Shown here in pieces: positions 24,023-35,633 of a DNA stretch of 64,000 nucleotides. Both the position numbers and the translations under genes were made by a program. Within the stretch, counting starts at the first letter, position 1; each line of letters begins with the position of its first letter. Origin of the DNA: Saccopteryx bilineata (lineage: Eukaryota; Chordata; Mammalia; Chiroptera; Emballonuridae); the NCBI RefSeq assembly GCF_036850765.1, contig NC_089495.1, positions 116,955,033 through 117,019,032 on the forward strand. Reading direction: 5' to 3'. The notes beneath the pieces were generated by a model. The model was not told the origin of the DNA and made no database searches. It saw nothing but the letters and a program-made list of their open reading frames with translations.

Positions 24023-25102
24023 CTAAAGTTTTTCCAAACTTTTCGGGTTGGTCAGGATCTCTCTCGCCAGTCGCCACGTCTGTTTGGCGGCGTTCTCCAG
24101 CGCCGAGTGGGGTTTGCCTTGAAACAGGTCTAGGTTGGGCAAGAAGTAGTGAGGGCACCGCCGACACTGCAGGCAGGAGATGAGTTGCAGCAAAATGCCG
24201 TTGAGCCGATCGCCCAGGCAGGACTCGTCCCAGTCCGACTCCCGGGGATGCTTTTCACACTCGTAGGAAACCAGAGTCTTCATGTGGTAATTGTTGAGGG
24301 GCTGGCCCGGCAGTTCCAGGTGGCGGTCCCGCAAGGTTTTGAGGATGGATAGGCATTTTTTCCTGCAGCCCCCCATCTGTAGTCTGTTCTCCGCCTCGGC
24401 GAACTGTAGCACCCAGGCGTCGCTCTCCGCAGAGCTCTGCTTGCCGGCCAGGGAGTGGCACTCCTTGGACAAGAGATTGAACCCTTCCGCTTTGACCTCC
24501 GCCACCCGGTTGGGTCCCGGCCAGGGGATGTGGGGAAGCGGCCAGTGGGCAGCACTCCTCGGCCAGATCCCGGTGCATTTAAACGCCGGGGTGATCTGCA
24601 CCACGTACCGGTCTCGGATTCGCAGTTTCACTTCGCTGGTGTCCGCCACCATCTTGACCACGTCCCTGTAGCTACATTTGTCCACCGCCTGAGCCACGAG
24701 CGTCTGGAACCTGGATCGGATCTTGCGCGCGGAGAGGTAGCCGGAGGCAGTAATGAATTCCACCCAGAGGGACATGCTTCTCTTGCGCCCGTCGCTCAAC
24801 TTGAGCACCGCGCAGCCGGGTAGCGAGCCGTCGTCCACAAAGTTGAACACCCCCATCTGATTCAGGTACAGCACCACCTCAAACTCGGTGGGGGAGATGA
24901 CCTCTAGGCCCTCATACCGGTTGTCCATCTCGTTGAGGGAGCTGATGAAGCGGGGCTCTTGCACCTCCACTTCCTTGAGCACGTCGGACACGACCTTGCA
25001 GACTTCCCGGATGGTTTTGGCGATGGCAGCTTTCCTGGCTTGGCATTTCTCGTTGTAGTACTTGTTGAGATGGTACACTAGCTTGGCCTGGGCCGCAATC
25101 AT
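24023..25102 (-). CDS. MAB21L1: MAB21L1, Mab-21-like protein 1
   Basis: Single-exon gene for a 359-residue Mab-21 family protein with the cGAS-like nucleotidyltransferase fold, needed for eye (lens), craniofacial and cerebellar development. No enzyme activity has been shown for it. The intact frame starts MIAAQAKLVYHLNKYYNE and ends TNPKSLEKL at a TAG stop. The acidic pair Glu73/Glu75 (SPTEFEVV) sits where cGAS holds metal ligands, and Glu49-Pro50-Arg51, the site of eye-malformation mutations in this family, is kept. It is called MAB21L1 rather than MAB21L2 from 'YHLNKYYNEKC' and 'SLNEMDNRYE'. The ATG at 25102 has A at -3. The frame stays open for 27 more codons upstream but only to a TTG, so the canonical ATG is preferred. 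It lies antisense inside the NBEA intron, 2.6 kb after the PH-domain exon. Confidence 0.97.
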   Translation of the reverse strand: MIAAQAKLVYHLNKYYNEKCQARKAAIAKTIREVCKVVSDVLKEVEVQEPRFISSLNEMDNRYEGLEVISPTEFEVVLYLNQMGVFNFVDDGSLPGCAVLKLSDGRKRSMSLWVEFITASGYLSARKIRSRFQTLVAQAVDKCSYRDVVKMVADTSEVKLRIRDRYVVQITPAFKCTGIWPRSAAHWPLPHIPWPGPNRVAEVKAEGFNLLSKECHSLAGKQSSAESDAWVLQFAEAENRLQMGGCRKKCLSILKTLRDRHLELPGQPLNNYHMKTLVSYECEKHPRESDWDESCLGDRLNGILLQLISCLQCRRCPHYFLPNLDLFQGKPHSALENAAKQTWRLAREILTNPKSLEKL

Positions 25103-25640
25103 GTTGGGGCAGAGATCCGGATTGTACACCGGAGTCTCGCAGTAGGCTGTGGGATCCAATGCGGCTGCTAGCGCTGGAGCCAACTCCGTGCAGAAACGGC
25201 GCGGCGCTCGGAGAGTCTCCCGCCGGTCCCAGTCCCGCCGCGCAGCCGCGGAATCCGGGCGGCCGCGCTCCCCTCCGTGTGCCTCGGCGCGCCCTGCCGC
25301 TCTTAAAGCGAAAACACTGCTCTCCCCACTGCCTCTGCCTCTCTTCCTCCTTTAACAGTCCTGGCGGGAGAAAGGCGCATGGAAAGATCACCTTCTCAGT
25401 TAGGAAAAACAAAAGTTGCGCGGGTACCCAGCAAAGCTCTTCCAGGAGTCAAAATAATTCAACCCTTTTTCAGTGTTTATTTACGCTTCCCCAGAATCAT
25501 TGTGTGTGTAAAGACCGTTCATCGGATGGAGGAAAAGTGTGCTGAGTGTGTGTGTCAGGGTGAGGGTGCGTGTGTGTCTATGTCAGAAGAAGCTGCTGTC
25601 GGTTTGTCTCAGAGCCCAGATGCACTCGTGTGGAAATTAT
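25103..25640 (-). other. MAB21L1: Likely 5' untranslated region of MAB21L1
   Basis: GC-rich up to about 25345, then mixed sequence with a GT-rich stretch (25534-25585 on +). At 25155-25185, where I recall the human transcript carrying a polymorphic CAG tract, there is only 'gcgctagcagccgca', with no run of CAG. The upper limit is set by the TATA-like motif and is not proven. Confidence 0.5.
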
Positions 25641-25726
25641 AAAGGCAGGGCCAGGCAGGCTGGCGGCCAATCGCCACTGGGCTCGTCACGACAGCCTCCT
25701 TCAGCTCCAGCCCGGCTAATTAATCC
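25637..25726. promoter_or_regulatory. Candidate promoter: TATA, CCAAT and homeodomain-type sites
   Basis: Within 90 bases lie TATAAAG on + (25638-25644; on the minus strand it reads CTTTATAAT), CCAAT on + (25666-25670; ATTGG on minus) and TAATTAATCC (25717-25726), a site type for homeodomain proteins of the paired/bicoid classes. The position fits the MAB21L1 start on the minus strand. The TATA is better formed for + transcription, which could serve a short NBEA transcript. Confidence 0.5.
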
Positions 25727-25749
25727 CCCTCAAGGATAGAGGCACACGA

Positions 25750-27195
25750 ACTGAAGGTAGGAGGCTGCTGCCGGCAGGAACCCACCCAGGCCACCTAGAC
25801 AGTTTTGGAAATCAAGAGGAAATCTCTCAGCTTTGGTATTACTTGAAGCATATTGACGTTTTTTAAAGACTTGGCAAAGTGGGTTCTCTTTCGGTGTTGA
25901 AAAAATCCGGCTTGTCTTTTTACCGCTGAAATATGCAAATTCAGGTGTACGATGGTCCTGCATCAATTAGTGAACTAGGTGGAGTCTTCTAAAACAAAAG
26001 TCCCTGACTTGCAATGAGAGGAAGATCATTCATGTCTGGTAATCCTCGAGGTCTTAAAAATGCAGGTTGAAAGTTTGTTCTTTCATATATATATGCAAGT
26101 TGGCTTCCTGGATGATCCCATGTGTTAGAATGATTTTTTAAAATATGATGCAGTGTTTTACTGCATGTAAACAGTACATGCAGTACTGTTTGTTCCTCCT
26201 TGCGGTTGTTGCAAGGAATCCTAAAATTATTGCTAAGTGTGTTAGATGTTGTCTACTCCAGTTTAAATTAGGATGTTTAAAGAAATGTTTTGTGCACCCC
26301 TCCCCCCATCCGCAGCCCTCTTTGTACTTTGACAGGCTTGCCCAACATTGCAAGTAGTAGTATACTAAGTTATGTATGCACTGGTAGAAATATTTGAAAA
26401 ACCAATTATCCCTGTGATGGAGGGATTAGTTTTAATTGCATTCATAGCTGTATTTCAATGTGTGAAGTTCAAGAAAGATCATTGAAATGAGATCTACTGG
26501 CAGATAACTGTCCTGAAAATTTGTAGGGTTGGGTTTTCTGGCTTTTTTACAGATGCATAATTAAGGCTATATCTCCTCTCATTAGTGTCCTTAGTGGTGA
26601 CCTGACAGTACATTTCTAATTTTATATAATTTTATGTTATTTGATTACAGGAAAATGGTTAAGATTTTTAAAAGAAAATTAACTTGCTGCCATCCAGGGT
26701 TTTTCAGTTAAATATCCTTTTGGAAAAATTAGAAAGAAATCAACATTTTAAAATATGGAACCTTGAAATAGGAGGGGAAATGGATTATATAGAACTTTTT
26801 GTGTGTGTGTGGTATTAATTGTGTCTTTATAATGTACAGGAAAGAAAAGAAATATTACTTCGGATTATGCAGTGGTTTTAAAACCCTAGCAGATTTTTAA
26901 TCACCTACCTTTAATTTAGATGCGGTTTCTTTCAAATTAAGAATATTTCCAGCGAAATCCTCTAACTCCTCGTAACAGGTTTGTAGGCACCTATCGAGCC
27001 ACTTTTGACAAGGGCTTATTCAAGGTCCCCAATTTTTACTTAAGCTTTTGAGTGGGGGTTGGCGCGCCTTGTAGCATCACAAAGCCACCTATTATTTACT
27101 TTCTCGTTATCTAAGAATGATAGATCCCGATTTAACTTAAGATAGTACATTAGATTTGAGGCTTACAGCATTCATCTGCTCCATTCCCCAAGGAC
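25750..27195 (+). other. Intergenic-like intron upstream of MAB21L1
   Basis: No gene or interspersed repeat. It contains a pair of overlapping perfect hairpins at 26159-26191, reported as a finding. Confidence 0.5.
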
Positions 27196-27199
27196 CTTC

Positions 27200-27870
27200 C
27201 ATTCCCGTTGGAGCAGGGACCGGGAACACCCGAACAGCCCTCCCCGTCTGGCCCGCGCTGCGGCTGAATGCTCTGCTACCTTTGGGCAGTTGAAAGGGAA
27301 AGCACATCAGAGCGGAGAATCCGCGGCCACTAAGGCGGAGATGTGTGCCATGGTCTCCAGGGAAAACCGCCTCTGTCCTTCATTCAGCGCTGGTGCCCTC
27401 TGTCCCGCCGCTCCGCACTGCCCGGCCATCCTTTCCTCTCTGCTCACTGTCCCACAGGCTTTATTTCTTCGAGCGGTTATTCTATATAGCCTTACTCGGT
27501 GTGCTCGGTTTCTGTGCGTCCGCAGGAGGCCGCGTGCTCTGCCCACGCGCCGCTCAGCCCGGGCCCACGTGCAGTGGGTCGAAGCCCGCTGCGGACCCTC
27601 CGCCCCCCGTGCTCCCCCTGGGGTTCCGGCCGCAGCCGCCTGGCCGAGAGCTCACCCCTCCATTTCCTGAGCTACCTGCAGACACCCGGGGCTGTGGAGG
27701 ACGTGACACCGTACAGCACGGAGACCCGGGGGGCCGTGCGGGGACCGTGGCGCGGCCGTCGGTCCGGGCGGTCTAAGGCGCAGGGCGCGGAGGGCACCGT
27801 TCCGGCCCCGCCGGAGCCGCGCGCGCAGGTGGCGCATCTTACGGGCTCACTGTGCGACTTAATTGGGTGA
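27200..27870. promoter_or_regulatory. Second CpG-rich island, 2.1 kb upstream of MAB21L1
   Basis: Sudden GC- and CpG-rich block (for example 'ggggaccgtggcgcggccgt' near 27738) in AT-rich surroundings. Frames of 120-143 codons cover it on several strands, which is what GC-rich DNA gives by chance, and none is recognisable. A 'ttctgtgcgtccgcag' acceptor-like string at about 27510-27525 is noted. It may be a promoter or enhancer island. Confidence 0.55.
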
Positions 27871-30800
27871 AAGCGAAGGACTAAACACCGAAGCACTCTG
27901 TGCAAACTAATTGGTCTAACTGGGGCCTGTTCACTAACGATTCGCACTTTGAAGAAGAAAAATGGATGGTGAGAAAAGGACTAAGAAACTCGTTAGTTCT
28001 CGAGTGTTCCAGGAAAGTGAAGTCATTCTGTTTCAAGGACACTGGGAAGTGGCTGCTGAACTGCTGCCTTCAGCACCCTTCACCCGGGGCGCTGACAGAG
28101 ATTTACATAACATGGGGTGCACCCACCCGCCTTTACGCCATCGGTGAACCTGGAACCCTGGGAGGACACTCCAGTGCAAGTCCTGCTTGTTGCTGCTGCA
28201 ACACAGTGATTTTCTATTACTGTATACTGAACACGTGAAACGAATTGCTTTCTAGAGCTCTCAGTCTTTCCAGCGAGCTCAACACCTCTCCACTGCTCAA
28301 GGGAAAAATCAGACCATCCTGAGGAGTGTGTTCTCTATCCCTTAATTCTTTTTTATTGAAGTAACCTATGTAGAGGAACTCAAAATTGTGTGTGTGTGTG
28401 TGTATAGACTGTGTGTGTAATTTAGCCTTTTTAAATCAAGGTTTTGGGGACAGACTTGTTTTGTGGGAGCACCTAACTATTGTAGAGTAAAAATTTTTTT
28501 TGAAATATTATTTGACCTATTGAACTAGTTGTTTCAAATGATTATGTAACACAAGGAGATAATTTAAAAATCTATTTACTACTGGGAAAACTTTATAAAA
28601 CAACTTGAATGACACCAAAGTCTTCTTTTTTCTTTTTTTTTCCTTTTTCTTTTTTTTTTTTACTATGAATATAACCTTAGTACTAGAATAAAAGCTTGTG
28701 TGTGTCCCATGCTTTAGGATATAAATGTTAATTGTTTTCATTGGTATGCTGTGCAGGCATGTTTGACATGAGTTAATAATAGAATGATAATTGAAGAAAA
28801 CTGATCTAATTGAAGGGGGGGAAAACCCAAGAATCTCACGTTGTAATGATAGTTTGAAATGCTTACATTTGTACAGTATTTGGGATTTTAAGATCTAACC
28901 AATTTGACTTTTTTATTTCTTTTACTTAGTTTACTAGGCAGCCTTGATTTAAGAAATACCATTTAGAGAAAAAATACAAAGAAGTCACAAGCTCACCATT
29001 ATCATAAATTTTAGTACAATCAATGGATATAAAACAATTAAATACAGTGACTTTTAACACTTTGAAGCATTCAGAATAACAATGGTAAATATTTTTCCCA
29101 AAGTGCTATTTCCTAGATCACTTATCCTCATTCTGTAAACCTGCTTATACTCTGAGATAAACAAATTAATGCGTAAACAGTCACATTATTAAGATTAAAG
29201 AAAAAGTCTATTATGTTGACAAATTTAGAAAAGCAAAGTTTCTGTTTAAAAAAACTAATTTATATTTGAATTACATGATCATAAATTTAAGCAATCGCAT
29301 GACCTTTCATCTGAAAAAATGTGCCTGTCAGTTAGAGGATGTGCACACACATGTTAAATACTCACAAAGATATTGTTTTGTATTTTTTCATTATCTGCTG
29401 GCTGCTATTCTGTTCACAAGTATTCATGAATTTAAAGTTTTATTTTTTTAATATGTGCTTATTACACTGGGGAGATAAAAAGAATATGAAGTTGAGTTTA
29501 TTGAATTATTTATCCCTACTGCTGGAGTGGCTTTGAAGGCTCATTGTAAGCATCTGATTTCTACCCCCCTCTTCTTTTTTCAAACGCACCCAGGCTATTT
29601 CATCTGTTTCATTCTGCCAGACACAATATATTTCTTTTTTTTACACTAGAGAAATTAAAGACAGATATTTGTGCAGGGTTTTCTTTATATGTCACATTAA
29701 ATAAAGTAAAATAGAAGAAGCTTTTCTGGTAATTTAATTTGATGGCATCTATACCTTGCTTCCTGTTATGACTCCTTGTGTAATAATACTTGAAACAGTA
29801 ACTTGAGCGCTTCAAAAGTTTCAGTGATTTCTTAAAACAATTATTTTATATTTTAATATCGGGATCATGACGAATAAAGCAGAAAATTGAGGTCACTGCA
29901 CAATTCAGATTTCATTGTTTTTTCTTTAACCAGAGCATCCTCATGATTGTGGTTAATTTTTTAAAATGATTTTCTTCATTCTTGACTTGAACTGATCAAG
30001 GCCGTTGCCTCAGTCTTCCTTATCCTTAGAGTACACAATTATACAGTCAGATTCCTAGTAGGGAGTATTTTTATTTTTCCTGCGGTGTTGCCTAATGAAC
30101 TTGTTCTTGGTGCTAATAAATGTTGAAAAGTAGCTTTGAGATTAAAATTGGATATTGGGAGTGTACTTACTTTACAAGAATTACCACCACCCTTAGATTT
30201 GCAGGTTTGAGGTGATGCTGGGTCCTTATCCAAAACCTTTCTTTTGGTAGAAAAATAAATTTAAAGGCTGTATTATTTAGATAATTGTCTCAGTTTCTTA
30301 ACTTCATTTGCATGTGTATATAGAGTACAGAACATTTTAATTTGCATCTGTAAACTGAAAAATTTGGATTGAGGGAGGTTATCAATGAAAATATTTTCTT
30401 ATTGCTCAAAATACATAAATGTTATCTAACCCTTTCCAAACATTTGAGGATACTGGGCAAGTCACTCATTTATTGAGTATTATGGAGCAACTGTTGATTC
30501 CAGTATTCCAGTTCCTTATAAACCTTTTAGAAAATCACTGTTATTTTTATAAACTCTAAAATTAAATTTATATTGCTAGATTTCAGCTTGTATTTTTTTA
30601 TTTGTATATTCTAGACATATTCTGACAGGATTAATGTACTCATGATTCTTTCCTATATGAAATGCAGGCATTCTTTAACCCATAACTAATGTGAATTTAC
30701 AAACATTTGCAATATAGTATATCCTTGGCACTGTTAGTACACTGGAGTTTTATTGCATATAGAGAAGACAGTGGAATCAGATGTGATTAGTATCTATTAA

Positions 30801-33800
30801 TCTGTACATCTGTAGTGGGTCAGCCAGGACCACATAGCTCTCATTACTGTCCTGTACTGTATATGATGAAGCTACTGAAAATACTCAACACCACCCTGAG
30901 ACTAAAATATGGTATGTAGATATGTAGATAGATAATCACCTTCCGGGAATTGCATGTCTGAAATAACCTTTGCTATTTCTAATTTACAGTTTTGCAGCTC
31001 ATTTTTTATTGAACAAAGCAATTTCTCTAAACTAGGGTTTACTTTTTTAATGATCAGTAACTGGAGTAATAATTTAAAAGGGTAATTACTTTAAAAAAGA
31101 CTATTACCTTTTATCATGTATATTATATGCAATAAAATAAATGATTTATAAGAAAAGGTTATTAGTTTATAAATAGGAACTCTTATTATACCTTTACATG
31201 TAGATACAGAGATTACATTATCTAAGAATAGATCACCTAAATCTTTCACTTATGAATTATTATCATTATTCTAGTAATATTTTATTATAAAAATGTGTAC
31301 TATTTCTTAAAAACACAATTTTCCATATAATGATTTGTCAAAAAGTTCAAGTCAAAAGTACTAAGAAATAGTTAATATTTTTAAATCTACACGTTAATCA
31401 TTTTATCAAAACATCTAGATCAAATGAAAGCACAAAGAGCAAAGTGTAAGAACAGTGTTTCTGATAAAAAATTGTGAATCCATTGAAATAAAATACCCGT
31501 TATTTTATTTTTATGTGAAATATTTTTTATTATTTTAAGTCATTTATTCATGTGTAATTTCAATACAGTTGTATTTTATTCTATGATTTTTTCCATATGA
31601 ATATGGCATTTTATGAATTCTGAAAAATATTTACAATCACATAACATTATTTGTCACAGATATAGAACATTGCTATTGCCACAGAAAAAGTTTTCCTCAT
31701 GCCCCTATTTTATTTTTTAATTTGTAAATTTTATGATTCATTTATATATATTTAGGTGTTTTAGTTTGTTATCAAAAATTATTTAGACTGTAAATGCCTT
31801 TACTTTCCTAGAATTCAGCATGCTTCTAATTTAAGGCCATTTTTAATCACAGAGCAGCACTGAAAGCACAATATAAAATGATATTTCAGATATACTAGTG
31901 GTAGGTTTATAGTTTTTGTTATACATACAAATTGTTTAATTTTAATATATGTGACATTAACCCTTGGAAAAAGATCCATTTTTCAAAGGAACTGCCAATA
32001 TGTGTTATGTTAGCATGAATGTATGTATTAAACTTGTGAATATAATTTACAATTTGCACATCAAAATATATAATGAGACACGGGTTTTTCAGTTAAGGTA
32101 GCAACATTTGAGACATATTTGTAATGATACTAGCTCTCTGTCACTAGAGTAATAAATCTCGTCTCAGTATTTAAATTACGTTTTACTTTACATTTTTGGT
32201 AAATTAGTTCTTCCTTTGAGTGTTGTGGGACAAGGCCAAAGAGTCTATTAGAGCTCATATTAATTAATATATATACATTCTTGGAACATATGCTTCTAAT
32301 CTTAATTTTGTATAAATATACAATGTCATTTAAATTTATATGGTTATAAATAATTCTTAAATTTTAGGAGTGTAAACATTTTTACTGTTAATATGCTCTT
32401 TTAAGGATTTTGCCTTTTTACAACTTGTAATAGTACAATTCTACTGTTTCTTCCCCCAAGATATACAATTACTTAAATATTTTGTTTTATATTTTTATTG
32501 GACAATTGGAATAGAAATTCTAATGCTGTGCATGCTTACAGGCCTACTAAGAAAGAAGTTACTGCTTTCTTAATCCTCTTAAAGCATCGTTTTATGGTTT
32601 ACAAAGTAGCCTGTGTATACAGACTGTATATACACACACACAAACACACACGCATACACGACCCCGTGTCTCAGAGAGTAAAAGATTGAATTGATCTCTA
32701 TACATTTTTTATGTTAACCTGTTAAAAGGAAACAGCTACTAAATATAGGGTTCTTGTCACCACCAGAATGTAATATCACATCTGCAAGATTGTTTCATAA
32801 TAACCCTTACAATTTTCAATAATATGTACTTGTAGAGATTGCAGCTAAATGGATTTTAAAACATAACTGGAAATTTTGACAGTACTTAACAAGTCAAATA
32901 TACTGTGGCAGTTTTGAATGTCACGAACTTTTAATTGTGAAATTGAGAAGTTTTAAAATTGCTAGCAATTCTCTCTGTATAAATATAAATATATTGCTCC
33001 ATCACTCACATACATAATGTCCATGCATGTATATAAAGACACCTTCACTTATTTAAAAAAATTTTTATATTTTTTTGCAAGAGATGAAGGTTAAATTTTT
33101 TGCAACCTAAAGCCGTATTTTATAAGCAAGTTGCATAACTCGCTATGCTGAAAAACATGGAGTTTGGGGGGTTTGGTGTGGTTTTTTGTTGTTTTTCTTC
33201 TTTTACTAGCAAATTCAGTTCTTCATTTGTTTTGCTCTCCACGCTGCATTAGCCCAGTTTTCCCCTGTGTGCATCTGCCAGTGTACAATTTAGCCACGGG
33301 CATCTGTAGACCTTGTGGTGATCAGTATTGCAGGCAAAAGCCATATGTGTTTAAATAAAAAAAAAATCTCTTTATTTCATTTGCTGTTTTAACTGGATGG
33401 ATAACTTTTGTGCCTCAAGACAGAAGAAGAAAAAATACCGAAATAATTAATTGCCTCCACTCTGGAGGCAGCTTCATCCCCTCCAATATGGAATGCTTGT
33501 CAGCTCTCCTGATAAATGACTGCATGGATTTGCATAGATTTTACATTAACACAAAAATTAGTTTTATTTGTGGAAACTAGTTAACATAATAATATAAAAC
33601 CTAGTGTTATTGATTATGTTTCCAAGCATTAATGATTTTTAAAGGGATTGTAGATTCTTATTGTTTTAAAGCTCTCATCAACCTATTTCTTCATTTAAAC
33701 TTTCCTTTGCTTTAGATAGTTTTGCATTAACAAGTCGAGCATATTTATAAAAATTTTCAAGTTTCAAAAATTCTTTTCTGGGTATATTAACCATAGCTAT

Positions 33801-35324
33801 TTCAGACTCACAGTAACACTCATGTGGTTAAAAGATTCTGATTTTAAACTTTGGCATGAAGCATTTTTTAAATACTAATTTTTAAAATACTTATTATCAA
33901 TTATCATACTTCAGAGTTGGAGTATTTCATCTCTGTGAATGATTTAAATTTCATACTCATGGTATCAAAAGGATGGAGACTATATTAGGTATTCTCATTC
34001 CTGCGACATTGTTTTCAACCAAATCTAAAATACATGAGAACTAGTCCATCTTCAATCTGTTTTCCCAAATATGCCTAATCAATTGATCACCACAATCCAG
34101 ACTTGAAGAAATCACTCTGCTGGAACTATCTGGGTGCAGAAAACAATTCTCTCTCTCTCAGGAGCAGGCAGTGGATGTTTATTCATGCTAGAATTTGGCA
34201 TCTTGTTGTCTAGAGGCAACCTGCTAATTATGTGCTATCATTGTATTACCCATGTTATGGAAGATTCAAATGTGTTCACTGCTGTTAGTTACATCCCAGA
34301 TCTTTTCAAAAAATATACTTGATCCTCAAGAAATCTACTACGCTTAATGGCAATCTGAACCGAGAGTGTCTCTGCCACTTCTTGATTTTGGGACACCCTG
34401 GGTGCCAGCTGTCACAGCTCAGCTAATGATGACAAATACCCTCTCTATGCAGATTGTAGAGCCCACGAGCTGCTGTGCAGGCGACTGGGTTACCTTTCTT
34501 CCGAGAGTAACTTAACCTTTTAAACTCTTGTCAGAATGAAATGATAAGCTATGATCGTTTCAATATCTGTATCTTTAAAAAACAAAAATCAGAGTTATGG
34601 CAAATAAAGCTGATATACTTTTTCTAATTTTTTAAAATTTTTGTATAGTCTACAATGCTTTACCCTTGGATGCTGTACTAGTCTTAAATGAGAGACATCG
34701 CAACCATACTAGAGTGTGTATTTGAACTCTGAAAATAACTCAGGTAGTGTGAATTACTGAGAAAATTATCCAGATTCTTTAGGCCAGAAACTAGGTTGGC
34801 GAAATTTTGAAGAACAATGAATGCATCCTTCCCTTCTCTTCAACTGAATGGAGGAACCCTATTCTCCTGCTGGGTGATAGGCCCAGCCTGTTGCAAATGA
34901 ACGGTTTATGTATATTATTTCTTTAAGACTCTGGATGATTCCAAAACAATTTAGAGAATAATCGTTGCTAGTGATTATTTTTTCTCTATTAAGTTGTTAT
35001 TTTGTTCTATAGTAATTTATTTTTGTGTTCTGACACATACACTTACATGGATTATTCAAAATGAAAATGAACAGGATCAACAAATGAACATCATTAACCA
35101 TAATGGAATGTGGGGGGGTATAAATTGCATACTAATGAGGTAATACTTTATGATTGCGACATTCATTTCAATATTACAGAATACTTTTATATTCCTTAAT
35201 GCCCAAAGAAACTTTGATACTTAATGTTTTGAGTTGAGAGAAATTGGCAATAGAGAACGTGGAGGATTACTCAAGGCGCATTTAATCTGTTTTAATCTTC
35301 ACAAGAAATACTAGTTCCTAATTA
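27871..35324 (+). other. Long gene-free and repeat-free intron stretch
   Basis: About 7.5 kb of AT-rich intron with no SINE, LINE or DNA transposon that I can recognise. It holds only small microsatellites: GT at 28391-28408 and CA at about 32632-32652. Likely contains conserved regulatory elements, but no individual one can be proven here. Confidence 0.55.
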
Positions 35325-35430
35325 CACCTGAAACTGAGATTTAGAAAGGTAAATTGTCTTAAGAAGGTCCACACCAGTAACTGCAGAACCAGGCCCGTCT
35401 GACTTGGGCTACTCTTAGCACTACTCTATC
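35325..35430 (+). repeat. MIR-like fragment
   Basis: 'gaaactgagatttagaaagg' followed by 'gtctgacttgggctactctt' in MIR order. Confidence 0.5.
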
Positions 35431-35633
35431 TAGACCCTATATTGCAGAGGTATGTATGTATGAATACATGCATGTAGGTATGTCATGTCTGTACCCAGAA
35501 ATCATTTTTGGCAACTGTTACTGGGATATTAGGTTGCTCTGTAAAGAAACTTCAGGCTTACATTTACATTAAGAATATGATTGATGAGTTATAAAGAATT
35601 AAGTTCTTTATAAGAGACATATTTTTATTTATA

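Noticed and set aside
25103..25183. 27-codon N-terminal extension of MAB21L1
   Set aside because: The frame is open but its first possible start is TTG. The ATG at 25102 gives the standard 359-residue protein.
27345..27776. 143-codon frame in the CpG island, with overlapping frames on both strands
   Set aside because: GC-rich DNA has few stop codons. No domain, no recognisable protein, no support for a start.
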